From: UBA5314 sp035560815 | GTDB taxonomy: Bacteria; Bacillota; Syntrophomonadia; Syntrophomonadales; Syntrophomonadaceae | Reading direction: 5' to 3' | Length of the DNA: 36,094 bases | Assembly (NCBI GenBank): GCA_035560815.1 | Contig: DATMYR010000064.1 | Location: 1-36,094 of the forward strand | Shown here: one piece after another, positions 1 through 8,260 of the stretch | Layout of the letters: every line of letters begins with the position of its first letter | Position numbering within the stretch: the stretch's first letter is position 1 | Made by a program: the position numbers and the translations under genes | The notes under the pieces: generated by a model | Told to the model about the DNA's origin: nothing | The model's input: only the letters and a program-made list of their open reading frames with translations | Database searches by the model: none

Positions 1-132
1 ACTTAAGTCTTGCTGTTCAATTTTATCAAGATCATTGGTCCCCTTTCAGGAACCCGCGCTTCAGATTTCTCTTTCCCTGACCTCGGCGTTTCAGCCTTAT
101 CCGGTTCTCGATCTGTCCGGCGCGCAAGAATT
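1..132 (-). other. Putative leader of an rRNA operon running out of the window
   Basis: Downstream of the promoter at 133-161, read leftwards, the minus strand carries a GC-rich start (GCGCGCCGG) and no convincing gene. Near the edge it reads ATCTTGATAAAATTGAACAG, which resembles the CTTTGAAAACTAAACA-type segment that precedes 16S rRNA in many Firmicutes. No rRNA sequence itself lies inside the window, so the identity is inferred from the promoter strength, the GC-rich discriminator and this leader resemblance. The reading frames open across it on both strands look like chance. Confidence 0.45.
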
Positions 133-161
133 ATATTAACACCGGCTTCGACAAATGTCAA
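133..161 (-). promoter_or_regulatory. Near-consensus sigma-A promoter, probably rRNA or stable RNA
   Basis: On the minus strand a perfect -35 TTGACA (156-161) is followed after exactly 17 bases by TAATAT (133-138). A TG one base before the -10 makes it an extended -10 as well. The start region reads GCGCGCC, a GC-rich discriminator typical of stringently controlled stable-RNA promoters. The promoter points away from the Tad operon and out of the left edge. From 162 to 329 I see no gene or strong signal. Confidence 0.65.
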
Positions 162-329
162 CATGGAAATTGTTGGGCAGCCTGGCTTTAAGACAAGACT
201 TTGCATGTCATGTATGTTGCTGCGCCTATTCACTTACAGTAGGCCTTAATCATGGAATGGATTATGAAAGAAGGGCCAGCGATAATCATTCGGTGGAGAC
301 CCCTGAATAAGCGGAGTAAAAGAAATTTC

Positions 330-692
330 TCATCTATCATTATATAGAAACGACAAACGATGACCGACTCTGGTCTCCGTTGTATGGACCTGCCCGGCTG
401 GCAGCTCCACAACATACCGGGCTTGTTTAATACACGGGCTGAAACGGTTGGGGCGCATGGTATCAATAATATGAAGAATCTCGTGATCTCTGGAAACGAA
501 CAGCACATCAATGGGTATGCTCATACCCAGACTATGCACCATATTGCAGGGTTCAATAATCAACCCGTCCCCCGGGGCAAGGTACTTACATCTTAGCAGA
601 CCCTTTAAGCGGGTAAGGAACGTATCCGCCCATTTTCCGGAATCCATCAATATTTGTCCATTCTCCTGGTTAACCACCTTTGTTTGACTCAT
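330..692 (-). CDS. DUF192 family protein
   Basis: A 120-residue protein matching the small DUF192 (COG1430) family by features such as TRLKGLL near the N terminus, a GLIIEPCNMVHS segment, IDVLFVSRD and a C-terminal VELPAG. The biochemical role of the family is not established. It is the last gene of the Tad operon. An upstream ATG at 707 overlaps the tadC stop (ATGA), but the ATG at 692 has GAGGAG seven bases before it and is preferred. DUF192 genes are often found beside Tad loci, which suggests a link to the envelope or pilus assembly; that link is inference. Confidence 0.8.
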   Translation of the reverse strand: MSQTKVVNQENGQILMDSGKWADTFLTRLKGLLRCKYLAPGDGLIIEPCNMVHSLGMSIPIDVLFVSRDHEILHIIDTMRPNRFSPCIKQARYVVELPAGQVHTTETRVGHRLSFLYNDR

Positions 693-703
693 AACTCTTC
701 TCC

Positions 704-1603
704 TCATCCAGCCAGAGTATCCATGATCTGAATAATTGCCGGTCCTAGAAGTACGATAAGGATGCTGGGGAAAATAAACAAAACCAGCGGTATAAGGATC
801 TTAATGGGTACCTGCTGAGCCTTTTCCTCGGCCTGCATTCTTCGATTGGCCCTGACCTGTTGGGATTGGATTCGCAGTACATTGGTGATGTTGACCCCTA
901 ATTGATCGGCCTGGATGATGGCTCCCAGGAATACTGTCACATCATTCACATTGACCCGCGCGGCCATGTCACGTAAAGCATCCCGGCGTTGCTTTCCCAT
1001 GTTGATTTCCTGAAGAGTCTTCTCGAATTCATCGATAAGCGGTCCTTCCGACTTTTCAATAACCTTTTGCAAAGCGCCGTCAAAGCCCAATCCGGCTTCA
1101 ACGCTAACGCAGAGCAAGTCCAGGATATCCGGTAGACTTTTCAAAATCAAGTTTCTGCGCTGTTTCTCACTGGATTTCAAGAGCAGAATGGGTAGCATGT
1201 ATCCTATCACTGTAAGAATAATCAACCCCATCAAGCTCTTTGTCAGGAGGCCAATGACTACCGCTATACCCAAAATGAAATATCTGAGGGTTAAGAAGTT
1301 ATTGACATTGAGACCATAAGGGTTGCCCGCAGTACTTAGTTTCTCTTCCCAATAGGCTCTGGTTTCGTTGCTAATTATGCTTCTAATTAGCTTATTAGAG
1401 ATGCTGCTAAACATCAGAAGCAATCTGGATCCCAAAGGTTCGCTGAGTTCGGGCACCATAGAGCTGATCTTGGATTCCTGAGTATAGGTGTCGAGTCGGT
1501 CCAAAACAGCCAGTTTCTCACCCTTTATCATAATAATGGCCCCGTAAGTCATCAGTGTAACGGACATTAGAATAAACGCAAGTAAAATCCAGACCAAGGC
1601 CAT
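704..1603 (-). CDS. tadC: Tad pilus inner-membrane platform protein TadC
   Basis: A 299-residue type II secretion F-domain protein and partner of TadB in the Flp/Tad pilus base. Hydrophobic segments lie at the N terminus, in the middle (about 108-145) and at the C terminus (about 268-295), as in GspF/TadC proteins. The core has the family pattern of a conserved LPDILDLLCVSVEAG segment followed by an acidic and basic cytoplasmic helix region. GGGAGG lies three bases before the ATG, a short spacing. It follows tadB by 23 bases and is co-transcribed with it. It would form the membrane platform worked by the TadA ATPase. Confidence 0.9.
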   Translation of the reverse strand: MALVWILLAFILMSVTLMTYGAIIMIKGEKLAVLDRLDTYTQESKISSMVPELSEPLGSRLLLMFSSISNKLIRSIISNETRAYWEEKLSTAGNPYGLNVNNFLTLRYFILGIAVVIGLLTKSLMGLIILTVIGYMLPILLLKSSEKQRRNLILKSLPDILDLLCVSVEAGLGFDGALQKVIEKSEGPLIDEFEKTLQEINMGKQRRDALRDMAARVNVNDVTVFLGAIIQADQLGVNITNVLRIQSQQVRANRRMQAEEKAQQVPIKILIPLVLFIFPSILIVLLGPAIIQIMDTLAG

Positions 1604-1626
1604 CTACCTCCCATTAATAGATTTGC

Positions 1627-2577
1627 TCAATAGTCAAAATTGATTAACTTTTTCATTACCAGAATGCCGAGAATCTCCATAATTGCTCCCACTAATAGCA
1701 ATATGATACCCCTTGTATCTTTTACCATAATACTTACATAGCTGGGATTGAGGATCAACATAGCCCCTATCAGCAATAAAGGCAGTCCGCCGATAATCAT
1801 TCCTGACATACGCCCCTGGGCTGTGAGAGTGTGGATTTCCCGTTTGATCCGGTTTCTTTCTCGAATAGTCTGTGAGATATTTTCTAATATTTCTGCCAGA
1901 TTGCCTCCCACCTGGCGTTGAATAAGGATGCCTGTTATGACTATATCGAGATCATCACTCATTGCCCTACGCCCCAGGTTAAGCAGGGCTTCCTCCTGGC
2001 TGACACCAAGATTCATCTCCCGAAGAGTCCAGGAAAACTCGGTAGATATAGGAGGTGGCATTTCCTTGCGGACTGTACCCATAGCCTGCTGAAAGCCGAA
2101 TCCGGCCCGCAAAGCATTAGCCATGATAACCAGCGAATCGCCCAACTGCTGGTTAAGCGCTTGCAGGCGTGATTCCTTTTTACGCTTGAGATAGAATCCG
2201 GGAACCAGCATACCCACAATAACCGCAATGACAGCCAACCAGAAATTGCTTGTTAAGGCATAAAGGACTACAGGAAGCACCAGGATAACCAGGGTGCACA
2301 GGCCTATATATTCATGAGCTTTAAGAGGTAGCCCGGCCCTTATTAATTCTGCCTGGATTTTTTCGAATAGAGAGCGGGAAGCCAGCAGCTTGGATAGCTT
2401 TTCCAATAAGGAGATTGATCCTGAAGAAGAAAGGTGCTTAACGCTGCCAGGGTTCTCAGCAGCAGTCAGCTGATTCAAACGCTGCTGATATAGGTCGCGT
2501 TTGAAGAGGCTCTTAAGAACAGCCACTACCAGGAACACCACCAGCAGGAAGACTGCCGTACATAATATTGGCTCCAT
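1627..2577 (-). CDS. tadB: Tad pilus inner-membrane platform protein TadB
   Basis: A 316-residue T2SSF-domain protein. It has an N-terminal membrane helix (about 5-22), a paired hydrophobic region (about 90-130), the F domain with LGDSLVIMANALRAGFGFQQ, and C-terminal helices around 255-300. AAGGAGG six bases before the ATG supports the start. It lies between tadA and tadC, the standard order for Tad loci. It pairs with TadC as the platform that converts ATP hydrolysis by TadA into pilin extraction and polymerisation. Confidence 0.92.
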   Translation of the reverse strand: MEPILCTAVFLLVVFLVVAVLKSLFKRDLYQQRLNQLTAAENPGSVKHLSSSGSISLLEKLSKLLASRSLFEKIQAELIRAGLPLKAHEYIGLCTLVILVLPVVLYALTSNFWLAVIAVIVGMLVPGFYLKRKKESRLQALNQQLGDSLVIMANALRAGFGFQQAMGTVRKEMPPPISTEFSWTLREMNLGVSQEEALLNLGRRAMSDDLDIVITGILIQRQVGGNLAEILENISQTIRERNRIKREIHTLTAQGRMSGMIIGGLPLLLIGAMLILNPSYVSIMVKDTRGIILLLVGAIMEILGILVMKKLINFDY

Positions 2578-2600
2578 TTCGCCCCTCCTTTATTAAGGTA

Positions 2601-3956
2601 TTATTGGGCCGGATCATAAAATTGGCTGGGGAAGGATATCCCCATAGCTTTGAGCTGCTCTGCACATTTGGGATTGATACCGGTAGCCCGATGCCTTCCC
2701 AAAACACGACCGTGTTCATCTATTCCGGCACGATCAAAAATAAATATATCCTGCAGGGTGATGACCTCACCTTCCATACCCAGTACTTCAGTCACATGAG
2801 TAATTCTCCTGGTTCCATCCTGCATTCGGCTCTGGTGCACGATCACGTCAATCGCGGATGCAATCTGCTCCCGAATAGCTTTAATGGGCAAATCGATACC
2901 GGCCATGAGCACCATGGTTTCCAGCCGGGAAATAATATCTCTAGGGGAGTTGGAATGCCCGGTGGTTAGCGACCCGTCATGACCGGTATTCATAGCTTGC
3001 AACATATCCAGGGCCTCTCCGCCGCGCACCTCGCCTACGACCAGACGATCGGGACGCATGCGCAACGAGTTTCTAACCAAATCCCGAATAGCGATTTCTC
3101 CTTTATGGTCGATATTAGGAGGCCTGGTTTCAAGTGAAATTACGTGCTCTTGTTTCAAATTCAACTCCGCCGAATCCTCTATGGTTATGATGCGTTCATC
3201 TTCAGGAATGAAGGATGAAATGATGTTTAAAGTACTGGTTTTCCCCGCTCCAGTGCCCCCGGATACAATAATGTTCAAGCGTCCTTTAACACAGGCCTCC
3301 AAAAACTTAGCCATCTGCACTGACAACGTACCGTTTTGAATCAGATCATCCACCCCTAATAATTGAGAGGAAAATTTTCGAATCGTAAGAACGCAGCCGT
3401 TTAAGGCCAGAGGTGGGATGATGGCATTGACCCGTGACCCGTCCGGCAGACGTGCATCTACCATAGGTGAACTTTCATCCAGTCTTCGACCGAGAGGAGC
3501 AATGATTCGTTCGATAATCGTGTGCAGGTGGTCGTCATCACGGAAGGCAACCCTGGTTTTTTCAAGTTTTCCCCGTCTTTCTATGTAGACCTGCTCGGGT
3601 CCATTGATCATCACTTCCGATATGGAATTATCCCTGAGTAATGGAGTTATGGGTCCGAAACCAAAAACTTCGTCCAGCACCTGCCGGCTTATTTCCTCGC
3701 GATCAGTACGAGTATAATGGGTGGATTCGTTATCCATCAACGTCTCCACCAGCAAGCGGATATCCCTTTCCAATTCCCGCTTTGCTTCCGAGTCGGTGAT
3801 ATCGCGACCCTCTACCCCAAGTTCTTTCACCGCTTCCCTGTGTATCTTATAAACCAGATCTTGAAAGCGGTTAGGCGGGTTATCTTTAACGATCGGTTTT
3901 GAAGGCATAGGCACTACATCCATAGCCTGCCCCTGCAAGCGGCTGAGAAGAGACAA
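2601..3956 (-). CDS. tadA: Tad pilus assembly ATPase TadA/CpaF
   Basis: A 451-residue secretion ATPase of the VirB11/GspE superfamily that powers Flp pilus assembly. Visible motifs: Walker A GGTGAGKTS (about 233-241), the acidic box ITIEDSAEL (about 257-265), Walker B RLVVGEVRGGEA (about 304-315) and the His box GHDGSLTTGH (about 325-334). All key residues are present and the length is normal for CpaF. The start is TTG: GGGAGG sits seven bases before it and no better ATG exists nearby. It lies 41 bases after tadZ and 23 before tadB. Confidence 0.95.
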   Translation of the reverse strand: MSLLSRLQGQAMDVVPMPSKPIVKDNPPNRFQDLVYKIHREAVKELGVEGRDITDSEAKRELERDIRLLVETLMDNESTHYTRTDREEISRQVLDEVFGFGPITPLLRDNSISEVMINGPEQVYIERRGKLEKTRVAFRDDDHLHTIIERIIAPLGRRLDESSPMVDARLPDGSRVNAIIPPLALNGCVLTIRKFSSQLLGVDDLIQNGTLSVQMAKFLEACVKGRLNIIVSGGTGAGKTSTLNIISSFIPEDERIITIEDSAELNLKQEHVISLETRPPNIDHKGEIAIRDLVRNSLRMRPDRLVVGEVRGGEALDMLQAMNTGHDGSLTTGHSNSPRDIISRLETMVLMAGIDLPIKAIREQIASAIDVIVHQSRMQDGTRRITHVTEVLGMEGEVITLQDIFIFDRAGIDEHGRVLGRHRATGINPKCAEQLKAMGISFPSQFYDPAQ

Positions 3957-3997
3957 AAGATCACCTCCCTGCGGTCAATATGTCCTTTTATATGCCA

Positions 3998-5149
3998 CTA
4001 CTCAAGAATCTGCAAGGTATTAATAATTCCTTTAGAAATAGGAGCTTTGGGGTTCATTTTCACAAAAGGAATGCCCTGATTTACAGATGCGATAACCAGT
4101 TTACCATCACTGGGCACTTCGGCTCTGATCGGCATTTCTAACACTCTTTCCACATCCTTGGGTTCAATGCCAGCCATACCTGAGGAGCGATTAAGCACCA
4201 GCCTGATTTTATTGAGCATATTTAAAGAGCGGAGTATATCGATGCCTTTCTTAACATTCTTTATTGTAGGCAAATCAAGGGTGATAACCAACAGTACAAG
4301 ATCGGATATCTCCAGGGCGGTCAGGGTGGTCTCATCGATAAAGGAAGGGGTGTCGACAAAGGTATAATTGTAGTAACCTCTAAACATTTTGAGAATCCTA
4401 CCCACACCCGCCGGGCTCACGAGTTCCGCCAGTTCAGGTTTGGTGGGAGCCGCCAGGATGTTCACCCCGTTGCGCTCATAAAGATAATCTTCTAGCAATT
4501 CCTTTCCCGGTTCTTCTCCCTCCTGAATCAGTTCCAGAATAGTTTTGCGCGGATCCAGATTCATCAGAATGCTGACATCCCCGAACTGGATATCCAGGTC
4601 CACAAGGGCTACCTTACATTTATGTTTCTGAGCAGCTGCTACCGCCAGGTTTGTGCATATGATGCTTTTCCCAACTCCGCCTTTGGTGCCGAAAACACTA
4701 ATGATTTTATTAGCGCTAAAAGATCCTTTTGAGGATATGCCAGATTGCTCAGGCTCTTTGGGTCGGCTCAGATTACGGTTTAATTCCGCCACCTGATGGA
4801 TGGTAGTGTGCAGTTCATCCGCTGATAGCGGTTTAACCAGATATTCTTTAGCCCCGGCCATCATTGCCCGCCGAAAATTACTTATTTCATCATCCACCGA
4901 AGCAATAATTACGGAAACCGCAGGATACTCCCGGGTAATTAATTTGGCAGCTTCAATGCCGTCCATGCCCGGCATATTTATATCCATGATGATGATTTCT
5001 GGTTTCAATCTTGCGACTTGCTCAAGAGCCTCTATCCCATTCCGGGCTTCACCAACAACATCGATGGATGCATCCAATTCCAATAAGCTCATCATGCCTG
5101 CCCGGATATCGTCGTTGTCGTCTGCCAGGATTACTTTAATATATTTCAT
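3998..5149 (-). CDS. tadZ: Tad pilus localisation protein TadZ/CpaE: receiver plus ParA-like ATPase
   Basis: A 383-residue two-domain protein. Residues 1-120 are a response-regulator receiver with the acidic pair D10-D11, the acceptor D56 in IIMDINMPG and K106 in LVKPL, so it appears competent for phosphorylation. A linker follows, then a MinD/ParA-type ATPase with a deviant Walker A KGGVGKS (about 156-162) and the DLDIQFGD segment. TadZ/CpaE proteins place the pilus machine in the cell. Many have a degenerate receiver; here the key residues are kept, suggesting control by an unseen histidine kinase, since none lies in the window. The spacing to cpaB is 13 bases. Confidence 0.92.
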   Translation of the reverse strand: MKYIKVILADDNDDIRAGMMSLLELDASIDVVGEARNGIEALEQVARLKPEIIIMDINMPGMDGIEAAKLITREYPAVSVIIASVDDEISNFRRAMMAGAKEYLVKPLSADELHTTIHQVAELNRNLSRPKEPEQSGISSKGSFSANKIISVFGTKGGVGKSIICTNLAVAAAQKHKCKVALVDLDIQFGDVSILMNLDPRKTILELIQEGEEPGKELLEDYLYERNGVNILAAPTKPELAELVSPAGVGRILKMFRGYYNYTFVDTPSFIDETTLTALEISDLVLLVITLDLPTIKNVKKGIDILRSLNMLNKIRLVLNRSSGMAGIEPKDVERVLEMPIRAEVPSDGKLVIASVNQGIPFVKMNPKAPISKGIINTLQILE

Positions 5150-5162
5150 AAATCCGCCCCCC

Positions 5163-5891
5163 TTATTTCATAAAATCTTTGAGTAGGAACGGAGTTGGTG
5201 TACTGGGTCCCTTTTCAATCGGGGATCTGAGCAGTAGTCTGATTGTGCCTCGTTCTGTAGCCAATACCAGACGCTGGGCCTCCTCTACGGATACTGCTAA
5301 CGTCATGGTTTTAGCTTGAATTTCGCCCTTTTTTGCGGAATTGTCTATAGCGTTTTCACCAATGGCAAGCACCTCTATATTCTGAAGAGCGAGTACAGTG
5401 CAGGCTTCTATGTTGCTTTTGCCGACTACTTCTCCCTGAGGAATATCCAGGGTAGCCATGACGTCAACTCGATCCCCCACTTGGACATGGCCCGAGACCC
5501 CGCTCACGCTGTCCACAGCCACCGAGATAGCCCGCTTGGATTCAGGAATAGCATAAGCCAGACGCTTTTCGGTATCATTGGAGGAAAGAAGTTTTTGCTG
5601 AAGGATTTCTTCTCCGGCAGTAATGTTGCTGGTGGCCACCTTCCCGACTACGGCCGATTTGTCTCGTACAGCATCAGGATGTACGTACTGTGCAGGAAGG
5701 GTATCAACCTGGACCGCATTTACGTTAATTATAGTATCTTTGGGAATATTCTCACGGGCTCTGACAACCTGAACCAAATCTTTTGGACTGTAGTGGGTTT
5801 TGATTTCCTGTAAATAGCGATAAAAGCCGCCTGCAGCCAGCAGCCCAAAGATAAGCGCTATCATCCAATACTTCCTGGTTCCTCTGAACAT
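5163..5891 (-). CDS. cpaB: Flp pilus assembly protein CpaB/RcpC
   Basis: A 242-residue protein with one N-terminal membrane helix (about 9-26), then a SAF domain (ARENIPKDTIINVNAVQVDT, then VGKVATSNITAGEEI) and the RcpC/CpaB segment with AISVAVDSVSGVSGHVQVGD. In Gram-negatives CpaB works with the secretin; in this monoderm-type locus it is probably an extracytoplasmic part of the pilus base, perhaps contacting peptidoglycan. The start at 5891 is preferred over an open extension to 5951 because GGGGAGG lies seven bases upstream and the membrane helix then sits at the N terminus. Confidence 0.88.
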   Translation of the reverse strand: MFRGTRKYWMIALIFGLLAAGGFYRYLQEIKTHYSPKDLVQVVRARENIPKDTIINVNAVQVDTLPAQYVHPDAVRDKSAVVGKVATSNITAGEEILQQKLLSSNDTEKRLAYAIPESKRAISVAVDSVSGVSGHVQVGDRVDVMATLDIPQGEVVGKSNIEACTVLALQNIEVLAIGENAIDNSAKKGEIQAKTMTLAVSVEEAQRLVLATERGTIRLLLRSPIEKGPSTPTPFLLKDFMK

Positions 5892-5937
5892 GTAAACCCC
5901 TCCCCGAAACACCATTATGCTTCCATATAATACATCG

Positions 5938-6006
5938 TCAGCTGGGATCATTTGCTTTGATAGAATCAGCGCTTAGTTTGTCGCCGTGAGGGGATTTTTG
6001 TCGCAT
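5938..6006 (-). CDS. Possible 22-residue small ORF between tadG and cpaB
   Basis: An ATG with a purine-rich AAAAAAGGAG three bases upstream opens a 22-codon frame that ends in TGA before cpaB. The peptide begins MRQKSPHGDK, is charged and has no membrane helix. The spacing is tight and no homologue is recognised. It could be a translated spacer coupling tadG to cpaB, or chance. A GCGACAAA octamer occurs twice inside it. Confidence 0.25.
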   Translation of the reverse strand: MRQKSPHGDKLSADSIKANDPS

Positions 6007-6058
6007 GGTCTCCTTTTTTCTCAAGTACCCGGCAGAATTGTTTTTTTATAAATTACTC

Positions 6059-7147
6059 TCAAACCACCAGATAGGCTACCTTCACCGGCACTGCCGAAGC
6101 TGCTGCATGGGCGTCGTGATTAATACTCAGGTGAGATCCGTTGAAGGTCACCGTATCACCGATTACCGCTCCATTTACAGTCTGGTTGGATCCATTCATT
6201 ATTACTTGATTGTTAGGAGCATAAAGAATGCCATCAACTTGCATATTGGACCCGTTCACGGTGATTGACCCCCCAGAATACATACAGATAGCATCACTTG
6301 TAGTAGCATAACTCATCCCGCTGCCATTAATGATTATGTTGCCAGTGGCAATAATGGACCCCGTTCCCTTCACCTTGGAACTGTTAATGGTCACATCTCC
6401 CTGCACAAAGGTAATGCCACTGAGGTTTATATCCGTGCCATTAAAGGTCTGGGAACAAGTATATACATGGTCTGCCATCGTTTTGAGATCATTCATGCTA
6501 TACTGAGGGGTTGGAACGTAGGGGGCATGAGGGATCTTTTCCCCAAAATTCAAGTCACTTCCGTTCACAGTGATGGTTCCCACGGCTTCCAGTGCCCCAC
6601 TAACATCCTGGTGGGACCCATTGATCGTACAATTGCAGTTCGTGTGCACATCACCGGAAATATCGCCGGTTATATCCATAAACGCGCCATTAAAAACCAG
6701 ATTCCGGGTTTTACTCCCCGAGAAAACGGCATAGTCGAAGATGTGATCCCCACCTCCATACCGTGCGACCGCCCGGGTGGAAACCGATCCATTATCAATA
6801 CCAAGTATCGGTGCAAATATGTAGTTTACGGTTCGCGTACATCTCACCTCGATTTGGTAGGAATCGCCCTGGTAAGGAGTAGTAATTTGCAGTTCGCTCT
6901 CCTGCATTCCGTTTTTCATGGCGAATTGCCTGGCTGTATCCGAAGCATTGGCGGTATTGGGCAGACTCTGAACCCCGGCCAGGGCTGCCGCATCCACGGC
7001 ACTCTGTATTTTGGCCTGGGTATTGTAGGCCAAACCCACATCTACCACCAGGGCAGCCATCCCCAGTAAAACAGGGAGCAGTAAAGCAACCAATACGGCT
7101 ACTGTGCCTCTTTGGTCTTTCATAGGAGCTCTAAATTTTCTGCTCAT
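6059..7147 (-). CDS. tadG: TadG-like Flp pilus protein with a C-terminal beta-solenoid
   Basis: A 362-residue protein. Residues 12-60 are the Tad/TadG N-terminal helix (VAVLVALLLPVLLGMAALVVD, interrupted here only by family variation) followed by the DAAALAG motif typical of TadG. The usual von Willebrand-like C-terminal domain is absent. Instead residues 145-345 carry NGS/NGT/NSS turns at about 176, 195, 236, 255, 274, 298, 318 and 336, a period near 20 residues, as expected of stacked beta-helix rungs. GGAG lies eight bases before the ATG. It sits between tadE and cpaB and is probably a minor surface or pilus-tip protein; the function of the solenoid is unknown. Confidence 0.8.
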   Translation of the reverse strand: MSRKFRAPMKDQRGTVAVLVALLLPVLLGMAALVVDVGLAYNTQAKIQSAVDAAALAGVQSLPNTANASDTARQFAMKNGMQESELQITTPYQGDSYQIEVRCTRTVNYIFAPILGIDNGSVSTRAVARYGGGDHIFDYAVFSGSKTRNLVFNGAFMDITGDISGDVHTNCNCTINGSHQDVSGALEAVGTITVNGSDLNFGEKIPHAPYVPTPQYSMNDLKTMADHVYTCSQTFNGTDINLSGITFVQGDVTINSSKVKGTGSIIATGNIIINGSGMSYATTSDAICMYSGGSITVNGSNMQVDGILYAPNNQVIMNGSNQTVNGAVIGDTVTFNGSHLSINHDAHAAASAVPVKVAYLVV

Positions 7148-7168
7148 ACCTGTGACTCCTCACCCGGG

Positions 7169-7561
7169 TCATTGCTCAACCCGCATATAACAGCTGGAAG
7201 ATAAAGGGAAGGGATTTGGTATCATATAGTCCACAAGAGGCATTACCAGGGGGACCGTGTAGGAAACACTGATTTTCAATGTAGTTCCCCGAGCCCGGCT
7301 TCCTGCCGGAGTAGGGGTGACTGTTAAACGGGTAATGTCAAGAAAGGCTGCCTCGGAATTTACTGCAGCCAGGATTTCGCTATCACTATGGCCCACTACA
7401 CCGTAACGGGCACCTTCCCTGGCCAGGTTGTTTACTACCAGGTAGCTGCCGAAAACCCGCCCAAAATCAAAAATTCCCAACGACAATAATATTAATACCG
7501 GTAAAGCCAGTGCCATTTCTACCATAGCCTGGGCTTTTTCATCTTTAATCAGACTTCTCAT
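7169..7561 (-). CDS. tadE: TadE-like pseudopilin
   Basis: A 130-residue protein with the TadE signature: a short charged N terminus, KAQAMVEMALALPVLI with the conserved Glu inside the hydrophobic helix, then NNLAREGARYG. TadE and TadF are minor pseudopilins processed by the TadV peptidase and needed for fibre formation. The open frame runs on to 7969, but that part overlaps tadV in another frame. The ATG at 7561, five bases after the tadV stop and preceded by a GGGGTGA-type site, gives the family N terminus; a GTG three codons upstream is an alternative. Confidence 0.88.
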   Translation of the reverse strand: MRSLIKDEKAQAMVEMALALPVLILLSLGIFDFGRVFGSYLVVNNLAREGARYGVVGHSDSEILAAVNSEAAFLDITRLTVTPTPAGSRARGTTLKISVSYTVPLVMPLVDYMIPNPFPLSSSCYMRVEQ

Positions 7562-7566
7562 CGTAT

Positions 7567-8082
7567 TCACCCCATCAAATAGTTGGCGGCCAGATATCCC
7601 AAAAAGAATGATATGCCATAAGGGAATCGGATCCCTGAAGCAGCAAACAGCGGTGGCCTCTCCGTATCCCCTCGGGCTGCTCCCTTCAAATCCAGGAAGA
7701 AAAAGTATACATTCCACAAAACATTTTTCCACTGGCCGGAGAAGAATAAAATCCCCACTGCGATTATCCCGCCAGCAATTGCACCATAGAGAAACGTGTA
7801 CAGGGTTAGATGGATCCCGTTTAAAGCTCCGATCGCGGCCAGCATTTTCAGGTCTCCGGCTCCTATCAGGTGCAGGACAAAAGGGATGAACAGCAAGAAT
7901 CCACCCAGCAGTAGGCCTCCCAGAGAGTCCAGGAAACCGGCTCGGCCCTCCAAATACGCCTTGATACACAATCCGGCCAATATGGCCGGAAAGATTACGG
8001 CGTTGGGTATGCGCCGGGTCTTGAGATCATATAAGGAAATCCCGGCAGTTAAGACTGTTGTTATTGCAAAAGTGACCTGCAT
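7567..8082 (-). CDS. tadV: Prepilin peptidase TadV/CpaA (peptidase A24)
   Basis: A 171-residue polytopic membrane aspartic peptidase that trims the Flp prepilin and the TadE-type pseudopilins. Both catalytic aspartates are visible: D19 in YDLKTRRIPN and D77 in the GxGD motif GAGDLKM. It lacks the N-methylation domain of larger PilD enzymes, as is normal for TadV. The start has GAGGT four bases upstream. It lies 179 bases after flp, separated from it by a hairpin, and begins the closely packed part of the operon. Confidence 0.93.
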   Translation of the reverse strand: MQVTFAITTVLTAGISLYDLKTRRIPNAVIFPAILAGLCIKAYLEGRAGFLDSLGGLLLGGFLLFIPFVLHLIGAGDLKMLAAIGALNGIHLTLYTFLYGAIAGGIIAVGILFFSGQWKNVLWNVYFFFLDLKGAARGDTERPPLFAASGIRFPYGISFFLGYLAANYLMG

Positions 8083-8225
8083 AAAGACCTCTAAATCCTA
8101 AGTTAATAGAGCTTACTTGCCTTGCGTATACAACTGTATTGGCTGCCAGGAATGTTCTGTTAGGTCTGGGTTCTTTCTTTTAGCAATCCTTTAAACGTCA
8201 TACTAAACTTCATCAAGTTAATAAT

Positions 8226-8250
8226 AGAGGGGCCCCAGAAGGGCCCCTCT
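8226..8250 (-). terminator. Hairpin between flp and tadV, probably a partial terminator
   Basis: A perfect 10-bp stem AGAGGGGCCC/GGGCCCCTCT with a 5-base loop starts 11 bases after the flp stop. Read on the minus strand it is followed by ATTATTAA rather than a strong T run. It could stabilise the 3 prime end of a short flp message or stop part of the transcription, leaving tadV-tadC less expressed than the pilin. Confidence 0.6.
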
Positions 8251-8260
8251 ACCGAGATCT

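Noticed and set aside
10..249. Open frames on both strands at the left edge
   Set aside because: They lie over the predicted promoter and leader, have no ribosome site and resemble no protein family.
7562..7969. Upstream extension of the tadE frame
   Set aside because: It overlaps tadV in another frame, has no TadE-like sequence and the family N terminus starts at 7561.
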